Positions 18,006 through 27,080 of a stretch of DNA of 42,419 nt are shown in pieces. Both the position numbers and the translations under genes were made by a program. Below the pieces are notes generated by a model that worked only from the letters and a program-made list of their open reading frames with translations, made no database searches and had not been told where the DNA came from. The stretch's first letter is position 1, and every line of letters starts with the position of its first letter. Origin of the DNA: an uncultured Clostridia bacterium (GTDB taxonomy: Bacteria; Bacillota; Clostridia; TANB77; CAG-508); assembly GCA_934129785.1 (NCBI GenBank), contig CAKOWW010000014.1, forward strand, positions 1 through 42,419, in the 5' to 3' direction.

Positions 18006-18725
18006 TTAGCTTAATTTTTTTACTAATTCTATTTGTTCTTGAGATAAATTAAAATTTTGCCCATTATTTTTTATAAATTCATGCAGTGTCTCTACTTCTT
18101 TAGCATTGTTTATTGTTTTTTCAATTGGAACTATATTTTTAAGTTGCTTTTTTATTTTATTATATTCTTTTTCCATTCCTAAAAAATCTTTTTTTTCAAA
18201 ATAATTTTTCCAATTATTTATATATTTATCAATATATTCTATAGCTTCATATTGTTTATTAAATGTTGTCTCTATATTATTCTCAACGTTATTTAATATA
18301 ACATTTTTTCCTTGTTTTATAGTTCTTGCAACTGCAGAATCTATTAAACCTGCTTTTCTTACTTTATCAACAACATTATCTAGTAATGATGAAATTCCAT
18401 CTATTAATCCTCCTGTTTTTACTGCTTGTTGCATTTGTGATACATTTTCAAAATTACCTGTAATTATTCCTATTGCACTTTTTCCTAAATCAATTGCATC
18501 ACTAACACTTTCCTGTATTCCATCTTTTAACCCATAATTTATTAAATTGTTTTTTACATTTATTAATTGTTCATCTATAAAATCTGGTAATAAAGCCCTT
18601 ATTCCTAGGTCAATTGCTGTATTTATAGTTTTTCCTAATGTTGTTTCTAAAAAATTTTTTTGTTCGTTCTCATTTATTAATTTATTTTCTATTTTTATTT
18701 CTTTTTCTAGATTTGTTATTTTCAT
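18006..18725 (-). CDS. Helical protein of unknown function
   Basis: The 239-residue protein has no signal peptide. Residues 25-130 hold two similar mixed hydrophobic-glycine segments: LGKTINTAIDLGIRALLP and later ISSLLDNVVDKVRKAG and VSDAIDLGKSAIGIITGNF, which look like amphipathic repeats. The C-terminal half is charged helix (WKNYFEKKDFLGMEKEYNKI). It is not similar to a family I know. The ATG follows GAAAGGAGAA. It is next to the decayed ATPase array and convergent with the XRE regulator. Confidence 0.7.
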   Translation of the reverse strand: MKITNLEKEIKIENKLINENEQKNFLETTLGKTINTAIDLGIRALLPDFIDEQLINVKNNLINYGLKDGIQESVSDAIDLGKSAIGIITGNFENVSQMQQAVKTGGLIDGISSLLDNVVDKVRKAGLIDSAVARTIKQGKNVILNNVENNIETTFNKQYEAIEYIDKYINNWKNYFEKKDFLGMEKEYNKIKKQLKNIVPIEKTINNAKEVETLHEFIKNNGQNFNLSQEQIELVKKLS

Positions 18726-18929
18726 AATTCTCCTTTCTTTAATATTTAAATGTTTTTATTAAAATATTTATAAATAATTTTTAATTTATAAATAAATTTT
18801 ACAATTAAATATTTTTTTATTATTTAATATTTATTTTTATTATTTTATTTTTTAAACCTTTTTTTATTTTTTTTATTATTAAAATAATTAATTATTTATT
18901 TTTTAATATTTTTATTTTAATATTTTGTA

Positions 18930-21050
18930 TTTTTATAATAATTTTTTGTATAATTAAAACATTATTATTTTCCTGCTTAAAATTTTTCTGTACAATAAAA
19001 TTTATTATATCTTATTTACACCCGTTTTTATGTTATATGTAAACTGTTTTATTAATTATGTTTATTTGCATGCAATCTTTTTATCAAGCATTGTAAAATA
19101 GGTATACCTAGCATTTTTTAATACTTGATTCTATATTTTTTACTAAAATTTTATTCAAAACAATCATTTTAATTTTTTAATTTTCATCAATATACTAAAT
19201 TATGATTATATATATTTTGATATTTTTAAAATTTTTATTTGCTTTTTAAAATTATTATTTTAAATTATTTAAAATTTATTTTTTATTATTTTATTTTCTA
19301 ATTTATTATTAATATTTTTATTATTAAATTAAATAATTAATTTATTTATTTTTGTTATTTATTTAGATTTCTATTAATTATTTTATTTTTAATTTTTATT
19401 TAAATTTGATATTTATTATTTATTTATTTATTTATTTTTTTAATATTTTTATTTTTTATATTTTTACTTTTTGTTTTAATAATTAATTTATTTTTATATT
19501 AACTTTTTATATGCTTAAAAAATTATTATTTTACTGATTAGATTTTTTCCTGCACAATAAAATTTATCATATCTTATTCGCACCCGTTTTTATGTTATAT
19601 GTCAACTTTTTTATTGTTTTTTTCATTTGCATACTCTCTTTTTATTAAATTACGTAATATTGATATGCCTAGCTTTTTTCATTACTTAGCTCTATATTTT
19701 TTTCATACATTTTTATTCAAATCAAGCATTTTTATTTTTCTAATTTTCGTCAATATACTGAATTATAATCATATAAATTTTAATATCTCAATTTTTTATT
19801 TGACATTATTAATATAAATTTAAAACTTTCTATTTGTTTTTTTAATTAATATTTTAAGTTATTTAAAATTTGTCTTTATTATTTTGTTTATTATTTATTA
19901 TTAATATTTTTTATTATTAAAATAAACAATTAATTTATTTATTTGTTTTTGTTATTTATTTCGATTTTTATTAATTATTTTATTTTTTATTTAATTTTAT
20001 TATTTATTATTTATTTTATTATTTATTTTTTTATATTTTTATTTTTTTACTTTTTGTTTTAATAATTAATTTATTTTTATAATAACTTTTTATATGATTA
20101 AAAAATTATCATTTTACTAATTAAATTTTTTCATATATAATAAAATTTATTTTGATTAACCTTTAATATATAAAAATTTTTATTGATTATGTTTATTCTT
20201 CATACTATTTTTTTATTAAAGCATATAATATAGATATGCCTAGCTTTTTTTATTACTTAGCTCCATATTTTTTCCATATAATTTTATTCAAATCAAGCAT
20301 TTTTATTTTTCTAATTTTTGTCAATATACCGAATTATAATCATATGGATTTTAATATCTCAATTTTTTTATTTAATCAGTATTAATATAAATTTAAAACT
20401 TTCTATTTGTTTTTTAAATTAATATTTTAAGTTACTTAAAATTTATCTTTATTATTTTTTTTATTTATTATTTATTTTTTATTATTTACTATTTTATTAT
20501 TTATTTTTTATTATTTACTATTTTATTATTTATTTTTTTATATTTTTAATATTTTTATTTTTTTTAATAATTAATTTATTTTTATATTAACTTTTTATAT
20601 GCTTAAAAAATTATTATTTTACTGATTAGATTTTTTCATGCACAATAAAATTTATTTCGATTAATCTTTGGTCGCTTTGTGTTATATGTAAACTCTTTTA
20701 TTGTTTTGTTTATTTACATGCTCTCTTTTTATAAAATCATGTAATATTGATATGCCTAGTTTTTTTCATTACTTAGCTCCATATTTTTTCCATATAATTT
20801 TATTCAAATCAAGCATTTTTATTTTTCTAATTTTCATCAATATACTGAATTATAATCATATGGATTTTAACATTTTCAATTTTTTATTTAATTATTATTA
20901 ATATAAATTTTACATTTTATATTTGTTTTTTTATTAATATTTTAATTTATTTAAAATATACTTTTATTATTTTATTTTTTATTCCATTATTTATTTCGAT
21001 TTTATTAATTATTATTTATTTAATATTTTTTTAATATTTTTATTTTATAT
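18930..21050 (-). repeat. Four decayed tandem copies of the 3' half of the MinD-like ATPase gene
   Basis: This 2.1-kb, almost wholly A/T stretch has no credible gene. A marker TATGCCTAG (or TATACCTAG) recurs at 19103, 19664, 20235 and 20751 and again at 21310 inside the ATPase gene, at spacings of 561, 571, 516 and 559 bp. Around each marker the same sequence order is kept: TTATATGTAAAC before it, then TTATTCAAATCAAGCATTTT and a segment with ATAATCATA about 100 bp after it. The gene has the same order (ATTATATGTAAAC, ATATGCCTAGG, then AATATAATCATAC), where it encodes HIIENK, NLGIS and YDYILID. The copies carry many stops and are pseudogenes in the gene's orientation. Confidence 0.75.
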
Positions 21051-21051
21051 T

Positions 21052-22068
21052 TTATTTTAATAATTTTTGAATTTTTAATTCTAATAATTTATTTATTTTA
21101 ATTTTTTTATTTTTCAAAAATTTTTCTAATATTTTTTTATAATACCTGTTTTTATATATTTCATGAATCTCTATTTTTTTATCAAAAATTTCTTTTATTA
21201 CTACTGGACTTACTGAACTTAATTTATACTTATTTTCTATTATATGTAAACTTTTATGTTGATTCTGATCATACCTATTTATTTTTTTTGTTAAGTTCTG
21301 TAATTCAGATATGCCTAGGTTTTCTGAATCAATTACCAATATATTTCTTATATAATCTTTATTAAAAAAATATTCCATTTGTATTTTTTCATTTTCCATG
21401 TTATCTATCAAAATATAATCATACTTTTTTTTAAATTCTTCAAAATTATTTTTTATTTGTTTATACTTAGTACAAAAAATTAAATCCATATTCTTTTTTA
21501 TGTTATATAAATTTTTTTCATATTTATTTATTTTTATAAATTTATTATTATTTATTATTTTTATTTTTTTTAAATAATATTTTTCTATTTTTTTATTAAT
21601 ATTTATTATTAATATTTTTTCTTTGTTTTTTAATAAATAATTTAATATTAATATAATAATTGTTGTTTTTCCTGATTTATTTTTTCCAAATATATTTATT
21701 ATTTTTTTATTTTTTTGTGTCATATTTATTTTATTTTTTGTTTTTTTATTATTTTTTTCTTCAATATAAATTTTATTTATTTTTAATTCTTTTAGTTTAT
21801 TTATTTTTTCCAGATTATCTTTATTTAATATGAAAATAATTTCAATTTTTTTATTTATTTTTCTTATTTTTTTTATTAATTCTTCAATACTTATTTCTCC
21901 CGGTATTAATTCACTTATAATTATCATATCTATATTTTTTATTTTTTCTATAACCTCTAATATTCCTTCTCTATATTCTAGATTATTAAAAATTATTTTT
22001 AAATTTTTATTTTTTGATATTTTTTCAATTATTTTTTTATTATTAATAGCTGTTATTACTCTTTTCAT
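21052..22068 (-). CDS. MinD/TadZ-like P-loop ATPase of the secretion locus
   Basis: The 338-residue protein is extremely rich in Lys, Ile and Asn. The N-terminal 110 residues look like a degenerate receiver domain (MIIISELIPGEISIEELI), followed by a Walker A variant FGKNKSGKTTI (deviant MinD-type P-loop with the SGKTT core), then YDYILIDNMEN as Walker B and NILVIDSENLGISELQNL. The order receiver-like domain plus MinD ATPase resembles TadZ/CpaE. It overlaps the end of virB4 by 26 nt. ATG 22068 has GAAGG 5 nt upstream; a GTG at 22080 is less likely. Its 3' half is the source of the decayed array next to it. Confidence 0.65.
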   Translation of the reverse strand: MKRVITAINNKKIIEKISKNKNLKIIFNNLEYREGILEVIEKIKNIDMIIISELIPGEISIEELIKKIRKINKKIEIIFILNKDNLEKINKLKELKINKIYIEEKNNKKTKNKINMTQKNKKIINIFGKNKSGKTTIIILILNYLLKNKEKILIININKKIEKYYLKKIKIINNNKFIKINKYEKNLYNIKKNMDLIFCTKYKQIKNNFEEFKKKYDYILIDNMENEKIQMEYFFNKDYIRNILVIDSENLGISELQNLTKKINRYDQNQHKSLHIIENKYKLSSVSPVVIKEIFDKKIEIHEIYKNRYYKKILEKFLKNKKIKINKLLELKIQKLLK

Positions 22069-23863
22069 TTTTGCCTTCACCTTCTAGAATTTCTATCTCT
22101 TTTTCTGAACTTTCTATTTTAGCTAATATATGATCTTCTCCAACAAACATTAAGCATTCTCCTCTTTTTAATGATTTTATTTCTATTTTTTCTTTTTCTG
22201 ATAAATTTGCAAATTCAGACAATATTTTTATATTTTCTTCTTCTAATGCAAAAAAAGTTTTTATGCTTGAGTTATTTAAAATGCTTTTTCCATATGTACC
22301 ATTATCTAAACTAAATATATCTGATATGTCTTGTGTTATTGCCACTCCACTTCCGCTGTATTTTCTAATTGTTTTAAATATTTTATAAATAAAACTTGCA
22401 ACTTCTTTATTAGATGTAACTCCTATTAGTCTCCAAATTTCATCTAAATATATTGCTTTTTTTCTTTTTCTATTTTCTTTAATTTTGTCCCAAAAAATTT
22501 CTGTAAATAAATACATTCCGTATTTCATATTTTCTTCTCCTAAATCATAAATATCTGCTACTATTAAATCATTATCTAATTTAATATTTGAGTATTCATT
22601 AAAAAATTTCATTGAACCTTTAACAAATGGAATTAATTTAGTTTGAAACTTTTTGGTGTTCTTATCTTGTCCTAATATTTCATATAGTTCTCCCAATATT
22701 GGCATTTCCTTTGGCTCTTTAAAAACTGTTCTATTTTTTACTATTTTATATAAACTTGTATCATCAAAATCTATATTTCTATTTTTATATGTTTTTATTA
22801 ATTTTTCTTCAATTATAGCTTTTTCTTCTTCATTTAATTCTCCAAAAATCAGATTAAAAAATCCAATTAATTTTCCAATTTTTGTAGCCAAATATCCGTT
22901 TTCCCCTTCTTCTAAACTTTCTTTTCTTATTTCTAAAATATTTATATATGTATTTGAATTTGGTCCTATTTTTATTTGTGTGCCTTTGAGTTCTTCACAT
23001 AAATTGTTATATTCTCTTTCTGGATCAATTATATATTGGCTTATTCCTAATAATTTATATCTTAAAATTAATAATTTTGTGTAAAAAGATTTTCCGGCAC
23101 CACTTGTTCCAAAGATACACATGTTAGCATTTTTGTATTTTTCAGTATCATACCTGTCTATAAAAATTAATGAATTATTGTAAATATTAGTTCCTATAAA
23201 TATTCCATTTTTATCAAATATCGTAGAAGATATAAATGGATAAGTTGACAACAATCCTGATGTTAAAATATTTCTTCTTGCTGCCTCTTTTATACTTTTA
23301 TTATTTTCCATAATTGGTAAATTAGTTAAAAATATTTCTTCTTGCCTAAAATTTGCTCTTCTTGTTTGCATTCCCTTACTTTCTGCTATTCCTTCTATTT
23401 TATTTAAATAATATTCTAAATCTTTTTTATTATCTGCATAAACTGTAATATAAATATATAAAAAATATATATCTTGATTATTTACTTGAATTTCTTTTCT
23501 TATATATTTTGCATCATTATATGTAAAAGCAGCTATATCAATATCTTCTCTATTTTGGTTGCTTTCTTTTAATTCTACACCTACATTTCCTATGTGGTAA
23601 GTTAAATCTTTTATTGTTTTATATGAGTCTTGTTTTTCGTAGAAAATTGAAATATTCATATTTATGTTTGTTTCTATTAATGTTTTTAGTAATATATCAT
23701 TTTGCTCTCTATAATAATTTACAACTATTAAGCCCGAATAATACAAATCATCTATTTCTAAATATTTAGGATTTTCCATGTTTATATATGATGGACTTAT
23801 TTCGTCTTTTTCATCAATTGTTCCTGAAAAAAAATTATTTTTATCTTCCTTTTGTTTTTTCAT
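22043..23863 (-). CDS. VirB4/TrsE-like type IV secretion ATPase
   Basis: The 606-residue protein has an N-terminal VirB4 domain (about 30-200, with RRANFRQEEIFLTNLPI) and a C-terminal motor domain with Walker A FGTSGAGKSFYTK, DPEREYNNLCEEL, Walker B AIYLDEIWRLIG and GVAITQDISDIF. VirB4 powers assembly and transport in conjugative type IV systems. The length fits the Gram-positive TrsE/TraE group. ATG follows GAGGTAAAAAA. The gene lies between the TraC-like gene and the MinD-like ATPase on the minus strand, facing away from the rest of the secretion genes at 9-12.5 kb. Confidence 0.88.
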   Translation of the reverse strand: MKKQKEDKNNFFSGTIDEKDEISPSYINMENPKYLEIDDLYYSGLIVVNYYREQNDILLKTLIETNINMNISIFYEKQDSYKTIKDLTYHIGNVGVELKESNQNREDIDIAAFTYNDAKYIRKEIQVNNQDIYFLYIYITVYADNKKDLEYYLNKIEGIAESKGMQTRRANFRQEEIFLTNLPIMENNKSIKEAARRNILTSGLLSTYPFISSTIFDKNGIFIGTNIYNNSLIFIDRYDTEKYKNANMCIFGTSGAGKSFYTKLLILRYKLLGISQYIIDPEREYNNLCEELKGTQIKIGPNSNTYINILEIRKESLEEGENGYLATKIGKLIGFFNLIFGELNEEEKAIIEEKLIKTYKNRNIDFDDTSLYKIVKNRTVFKEPKEMPILGELYEILGQDKNTKKFQTKLIPFVKGSMKFFNEYSNIKLDNDLIVADIYDLGEENMKYGMYLFTEIFWDKIKENRKRKKAIYLDEIWRLIGVTSNKEVASFIYKIFKTIRKYSGSGVAITQDISDIFSLDNGTYGKSILNNSSIKTFFALEEENIKILSEFANLSEKEKIEIKSLKRGECLMFVGEDHILAKIESSEKEIEILEGEGKNEKSNNSY

Positions 23864-23910
23864 TTTTTTACCTCATTTATTTTTTATTTATTTATTTTTT
23901 ATTTATTTTT

Positions 23911-24510
23911 TTATACTTTTTTATTTAAATATTTTTTAGTGTTAAGAAAAGAAAAAAATATTTTTTCAATTTCTTGTTTTGTTGATATTTCGAATACTGA
24001 ATTTCCTGATCTTGATAAACATTCTTTTATTTTAAAATATTTTTCTTTTAAATCATTTTTTAAAATTTCTTCTGAATTAAATGAATTTTTTTTTGAATTA
24101 ATTTTATTTGAAATAATTATAAAAAAATCTTTTGATGCAGATTTTCTATTTAAATTAATTTTATTTATATAATTAATATATTCTTTTGCAATTTCTTTTA
24201 AATATTTATTTTCTTTTTGGGAAATATTTTTTTGAATATTTTTTATGTGTGGAGTTAAATCTCTTTTATTACTTTGAATTAAAATTTGGATATCAAAATT
24301 ACATGTTTTTAAAAATATTTTATACGAATTTAAAATTGCTTCTTTTTCTAAATCTGATTTTAAATTATAATTAATTGGATTTATTTTTATTATTTTTATT
24401 AATCTATTGTCTTTTGTTTTTACAATACCATCTTCATATATTATTTGAATTGGTAACCATTCTTGTAAAGTTTTCTTTCTTATTTTTTTCACCTCCAATT
24501 TATTTTGCAT
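23911..24510 (-). CDS. TraC/VirB4 N-terminal-like secretion protein
   Basis: The protein (199 residues from ATG 24510) has no signal peptide. It begins WLPIQIIYEDGIVKTKDNR, then KIIKINPINYNLKSDLEKEAIL and IQILIQSNKRDLTPHIKN, a pattern found in the small TraC-like proteins (PrgI-TraC-VirB4 order) that resemble the VirB4 N-terminus. It is Lys/Asn/Ile-rich like the next genes. The start is uncertain: AGAGAG precedes ATG 24510, but the much stronger GGAGGTG (24496-24490) stands 8 nt before an ATA at 24483. The gap to virB4 is short. Confidence 0.65.
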   Translation of the reverse strand: MQNKLEVKKIRKKTLQEWLPIQIIYEDGIVKTKDNRLIKIIKINPINYNLKSDLEKEAILNSYKIFLKTCNFDIQILIQSNKRDLTPHIKNIQKNISQKENKYLKEIAKEYINYINKINLNRKSASKDFFIIISNKINSKKNSFNSEEILKNDLKEKYFKIKECLSRSGNSVFEISTKQEIEKIFFSFLNTKKYLNKKV

Positions 24511-24603
24511 TTTACTCTCTTTTTGTATCTTTGTCAAGAATTTTTCATCGACAAAAAACGACAAATTCTTTTTATAATTTATTTTAATTTTACAATTAAC
24601 CAC

Positions 24604-25107
24604 AAAAACTTTAAAAAATTAAAAGTAAAAAAAATAAAAAATAATTTAATTATTTTTTTGAATATTTTTTTTCATTTTGTTCATAATAATATTATAAGGT
24701 TAATAATAGTTGAGCAAAGAATATTATTAGATGATTTTTTGTTTAATACTATTCGAGCAAAGATTTGTTTTAGTGTATTTATATATATTATAATAAGTCG
24801 GCGATAAAAATTTATTATTTGTATGTTGGCTATATAAAAATTAATTTTATATTTAATATAATTTTTAAGTTTTAAAATACATGGTCTAATTATAGGTAAT
24901 AAATTCGAGCTAAGATTATTTTTATATCTAATATATTTTTAGTGGTTGTTATTAGTCCTTTCAGGATGAATATAGCTACTTGTGGTGTACTAATAGTCGA
25001 GCGACTGATTAATATATTTGGTATCAAGCTTATTTATATAGTAATATATATTAGGTTGCAATATTAGATATATTAGTTTTAGTTAAGATTGTTATTAGCT
25101 TTATAAA
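24604..25107. other. 500-bp intergenic region with short direct repeats
   Basis: I see no gene. A short motif recurs four times in the same orientation: TTGAGCAAAG (about 24709), TTCGAGCAAAGAT (about 24751), TTCGAGCTAAGAT (about 24904) and GTCGAGCGACTGAT (about 24993), each near TATT or TAATA. The spacing is irregular. The stretch is the promoter region of the minus-strand secretion genes, with a TATAAT near 24695 on that strand. Confidence 0.4.
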
Positions 25108-25142
25108 TTAATGGCAGAGAAAATTAATTTCCCTGCCATTAA
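25108..25142 (-). terminator. Terminator of gyrB
   Basis: TTAATGGCAG (25108-25117) and CTGCCATTAA (25133-25142) form a perfect 10-bp stem about 10 nt beyond the gyrB stop on the minus strand. The T-run after it is weak. Confidence 0.65.
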
Positions 25143-25151
25143 ATTTTATTT

Positions 25152-27080
25152 TTATATATCTAGATTTTTTACATATTTTGCATTTTGTTGTATAAATTCT
25201 CTTCTTGGTTCAACTTCATCTCCCATTAATAATGAGAAAATTTCATCAGCTTTTATAGCATCATCCATAGTTACTTTTACTAAAATTCTAGTTTCAGGAT
25301 TCATTGTTGTATCCCATAATTGTTCTGGATTCATCTCTCCTAAACCTTTGTATCTTTGAAGTCCTAATTGATCTCTAGAAATTCCTTTTTCTTCTAAGTC
25401 TTTATATGCTTTATCTAAGTCTTCATCAGTATAACAATATACATCTTTCATACCTTTTTTAGATAATTTATATAAAGGTGGTTGAGCTAAATAAACATTT
25501 CCATTTTCAATTAATGGTCTCATATATCTAAAGAAAAATGTTAGTAATAATGTTCTAATATGTGCACCATCAACATCAGCATCAGCCATAATTATAACTT
25601 TTCCATATCTAATTTTTGTAATATCAAAGTCAGGTCCTATTCCAGCTCCAACAGCTAAAATTACAGGATTTAATTTATCATTTCCGTAAATTTTATCTGC
25701 TCTTGCTTTTTCTACATTAAGCATTTTTCCCCATAAAGGTAATATAGCTTGGAATTTTCTATCCCTACCTTGTTTTGCACTACCTCCAGCAGAGTCTCCC
25801 TCAACTATATAAACTTCACATTCATCAGCGTTTTTACTACTACAATCTGCTAATTTACCAGGTAATGTTGAAGTTTCTAAAGAATTTTTCTTTCTTACTA
25901 ATTCTCTTGCTTTTCTTGCAGCTTCTCTAGCACGAGAAGCACTAATACATTTTTCCAAAACAGCTTTAGCAACATTTGGATTTTCTTCCAAAAAGTTTGA
26001 TAAAGCCTCATTTACCATACTTTGAACAACACCTGTAACTTCACTGTTTCCTAGCTTTGTTTTAGTTTGTCCTTCAAATTGTGGTTCTTTAACTTTTACA
26101 GATACTACAGCTGTAATACCTTCTCTTATGTCTTCGCCTTGTAAATTATTATCTTTTTCTTTCAAAAACTTGTGGCTTCTTGCATAATCGTTAAAAACTT
26201 TTGTTAAGGCCCTTTTAAATCCCTCTAAATGAGTTCCACCTTCTATTGTATTAATATTATTTACAAATGTATAAATATTTTCTGAATAGCTTGTTGTATA
26301 TTGAATTGCAATTTCAACTGGAATTTCACCATTTTTTTCTATATAAATTGGTGATTTGTGTAATTTTTCTTTATTTTTATTTAAAAATTCAACAAAAGAA
26401 ATTAATCCACCTTCAAAACAAAATTCTGCTTTTTTAGGAGTTTCTTCTCTTTTATCTTCTATTATAATTTTTAGACCTTTTGTTAAAAATGCCATTTCTC
26501 TAAATCTTTTTTCTAGAGTTTCGTAACTATAATCTAAACTTTCGAAAATGGTATCATCTGCTAGGAATCTAACTTTAGTTCCTGTTCCTTTTGCATTTCC
26601 TATTTTTTCTAATTTTTTAACAGTTTTTCCTTTTTCAAAATACATTTGGTAAAGTCCGCCATCTCTTTTAATAGTAACTTCTGTCCATGAAGATAAAGCA
26701 TTAACTACAGAAGCACCTACTCCATGAAGTCCACCAGAAACTTTGTATCCACTGTCTCCACCAAATTTTCCACCAGCATGTAAAACAGTATAAACTGTCT
26801 CAGCTGTTGATATTTTAGTTTTAGGGTGAATTTCTACTGGTATACCTCTACCATTATCTTCTACACAAATAATATTTCCTGGCTCTATAGTTACATTTAT
26901 TTCTGTACAATATCCTGCTAAAGCTTCATCAACACAGTTATCAACAATTTCATAAACCATATGATGAAGACCTCTTACAGATGTACTACCAATATACATA
27001 CCAGGTCTTTTTCTTACGGCTTCAAGGCCTTCCAATACTTGAATCTGCTCTGCTCCGTATTTATGATTGTACTTTTCCAT
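25152..27080 (-). CDS. gyrB: DNA gyrase subunit B
   Basis: The 642-residue protein has the GHKL ATPase domain (EIVDNCVDEALAGY, DNGRGIPVEIH, GGLHGVGASVVNALS), the transducer domain and the TOPRIM domain (EGDSAGGSAKQGRDR, DADVDGAHIRTLLLT) with the C-terminal GEMNPEQLWDTTMNP. The sequence between is ILPLWGKMLNVEKA, with Trp where many gyrases have Arg. It begins at ATG directly after the recF stop codon; its GGAGG lies inside recF, so the two are translationally coupled. It works with GyrA to add negative supercoils. Confidence 0.97.
   Translation of the reverse strand: MEKYNHKYGAEQIQVLEGLEAVRKRPGMYIGSTSVRGLHHMVYEIVDNCVDEALAGYCTEINVTIEPGNIICVEDNGRGIPVEIHPKTKISTAETVYTVLHAGGKFGGDSGYKVSGGLHGVGASVVNALSSWTEVTIKRDGGLYQMYFEKGKTVKKLEKIGNAKGTGTKVRFLADDTIFESLDYSYETLEKRFREMAFLTKGLKIIIEDKREETPKKAEFCFEGGLISFVEFLNKNKEKLHKSPIYIEKNGEIPVEIAIQYTTSYSENIYTFVNNINTIEGGTHLEGFKRALTKVFNDYARSHKFLKEKDNNLQGEDIREGITAVVSVKVKEPQFEGQTKTKLGNSEVTGVVQSMVNEALSNFLEENPNVAKAVLEKCISASRAREAARKARELVRKKNSLETSTLPGKLADCSSKNADECEVYIVEGDSAGGSAKQGRDRKFQAILPLWGKMLNVEKARADKIYGNDKLNPVILAVGAGIGPDFDITKIRYGKVIIMADADVDGAHIRTLLLTFFFRYMRPLIENGNVYLAQPPLYKLSKKGMKDVYCYTDEDLDKAYKDLEEKGISRDQLGLQRYKGLGEMNPEQLWDTTMNPETRILVKVTMDDAIKADEIFSLLMGDEVEPRREFIQQNAKYVKNLDI

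Noticed and set aside
19599..20901. Short open frames inside the AT-rich array
   Set aside because: They are on the strand opposite to the decayed gene copies, repeat between units only because the units repeat, and lack ribosome sites.
24700..25010. CRISPR array
   Set aside because: The repeated core is about 13 nt, spacing is irregular (40-150 bp) and no cas gene is present.
25700..25760. Recoded Arg in GyrB (Trp at the LPLWGK position)
   Set aside because: The codon is TGG, not CGG, and I recall Trp here in other Clostridia, so it is a natural variant and not evidence about the CGG codon.
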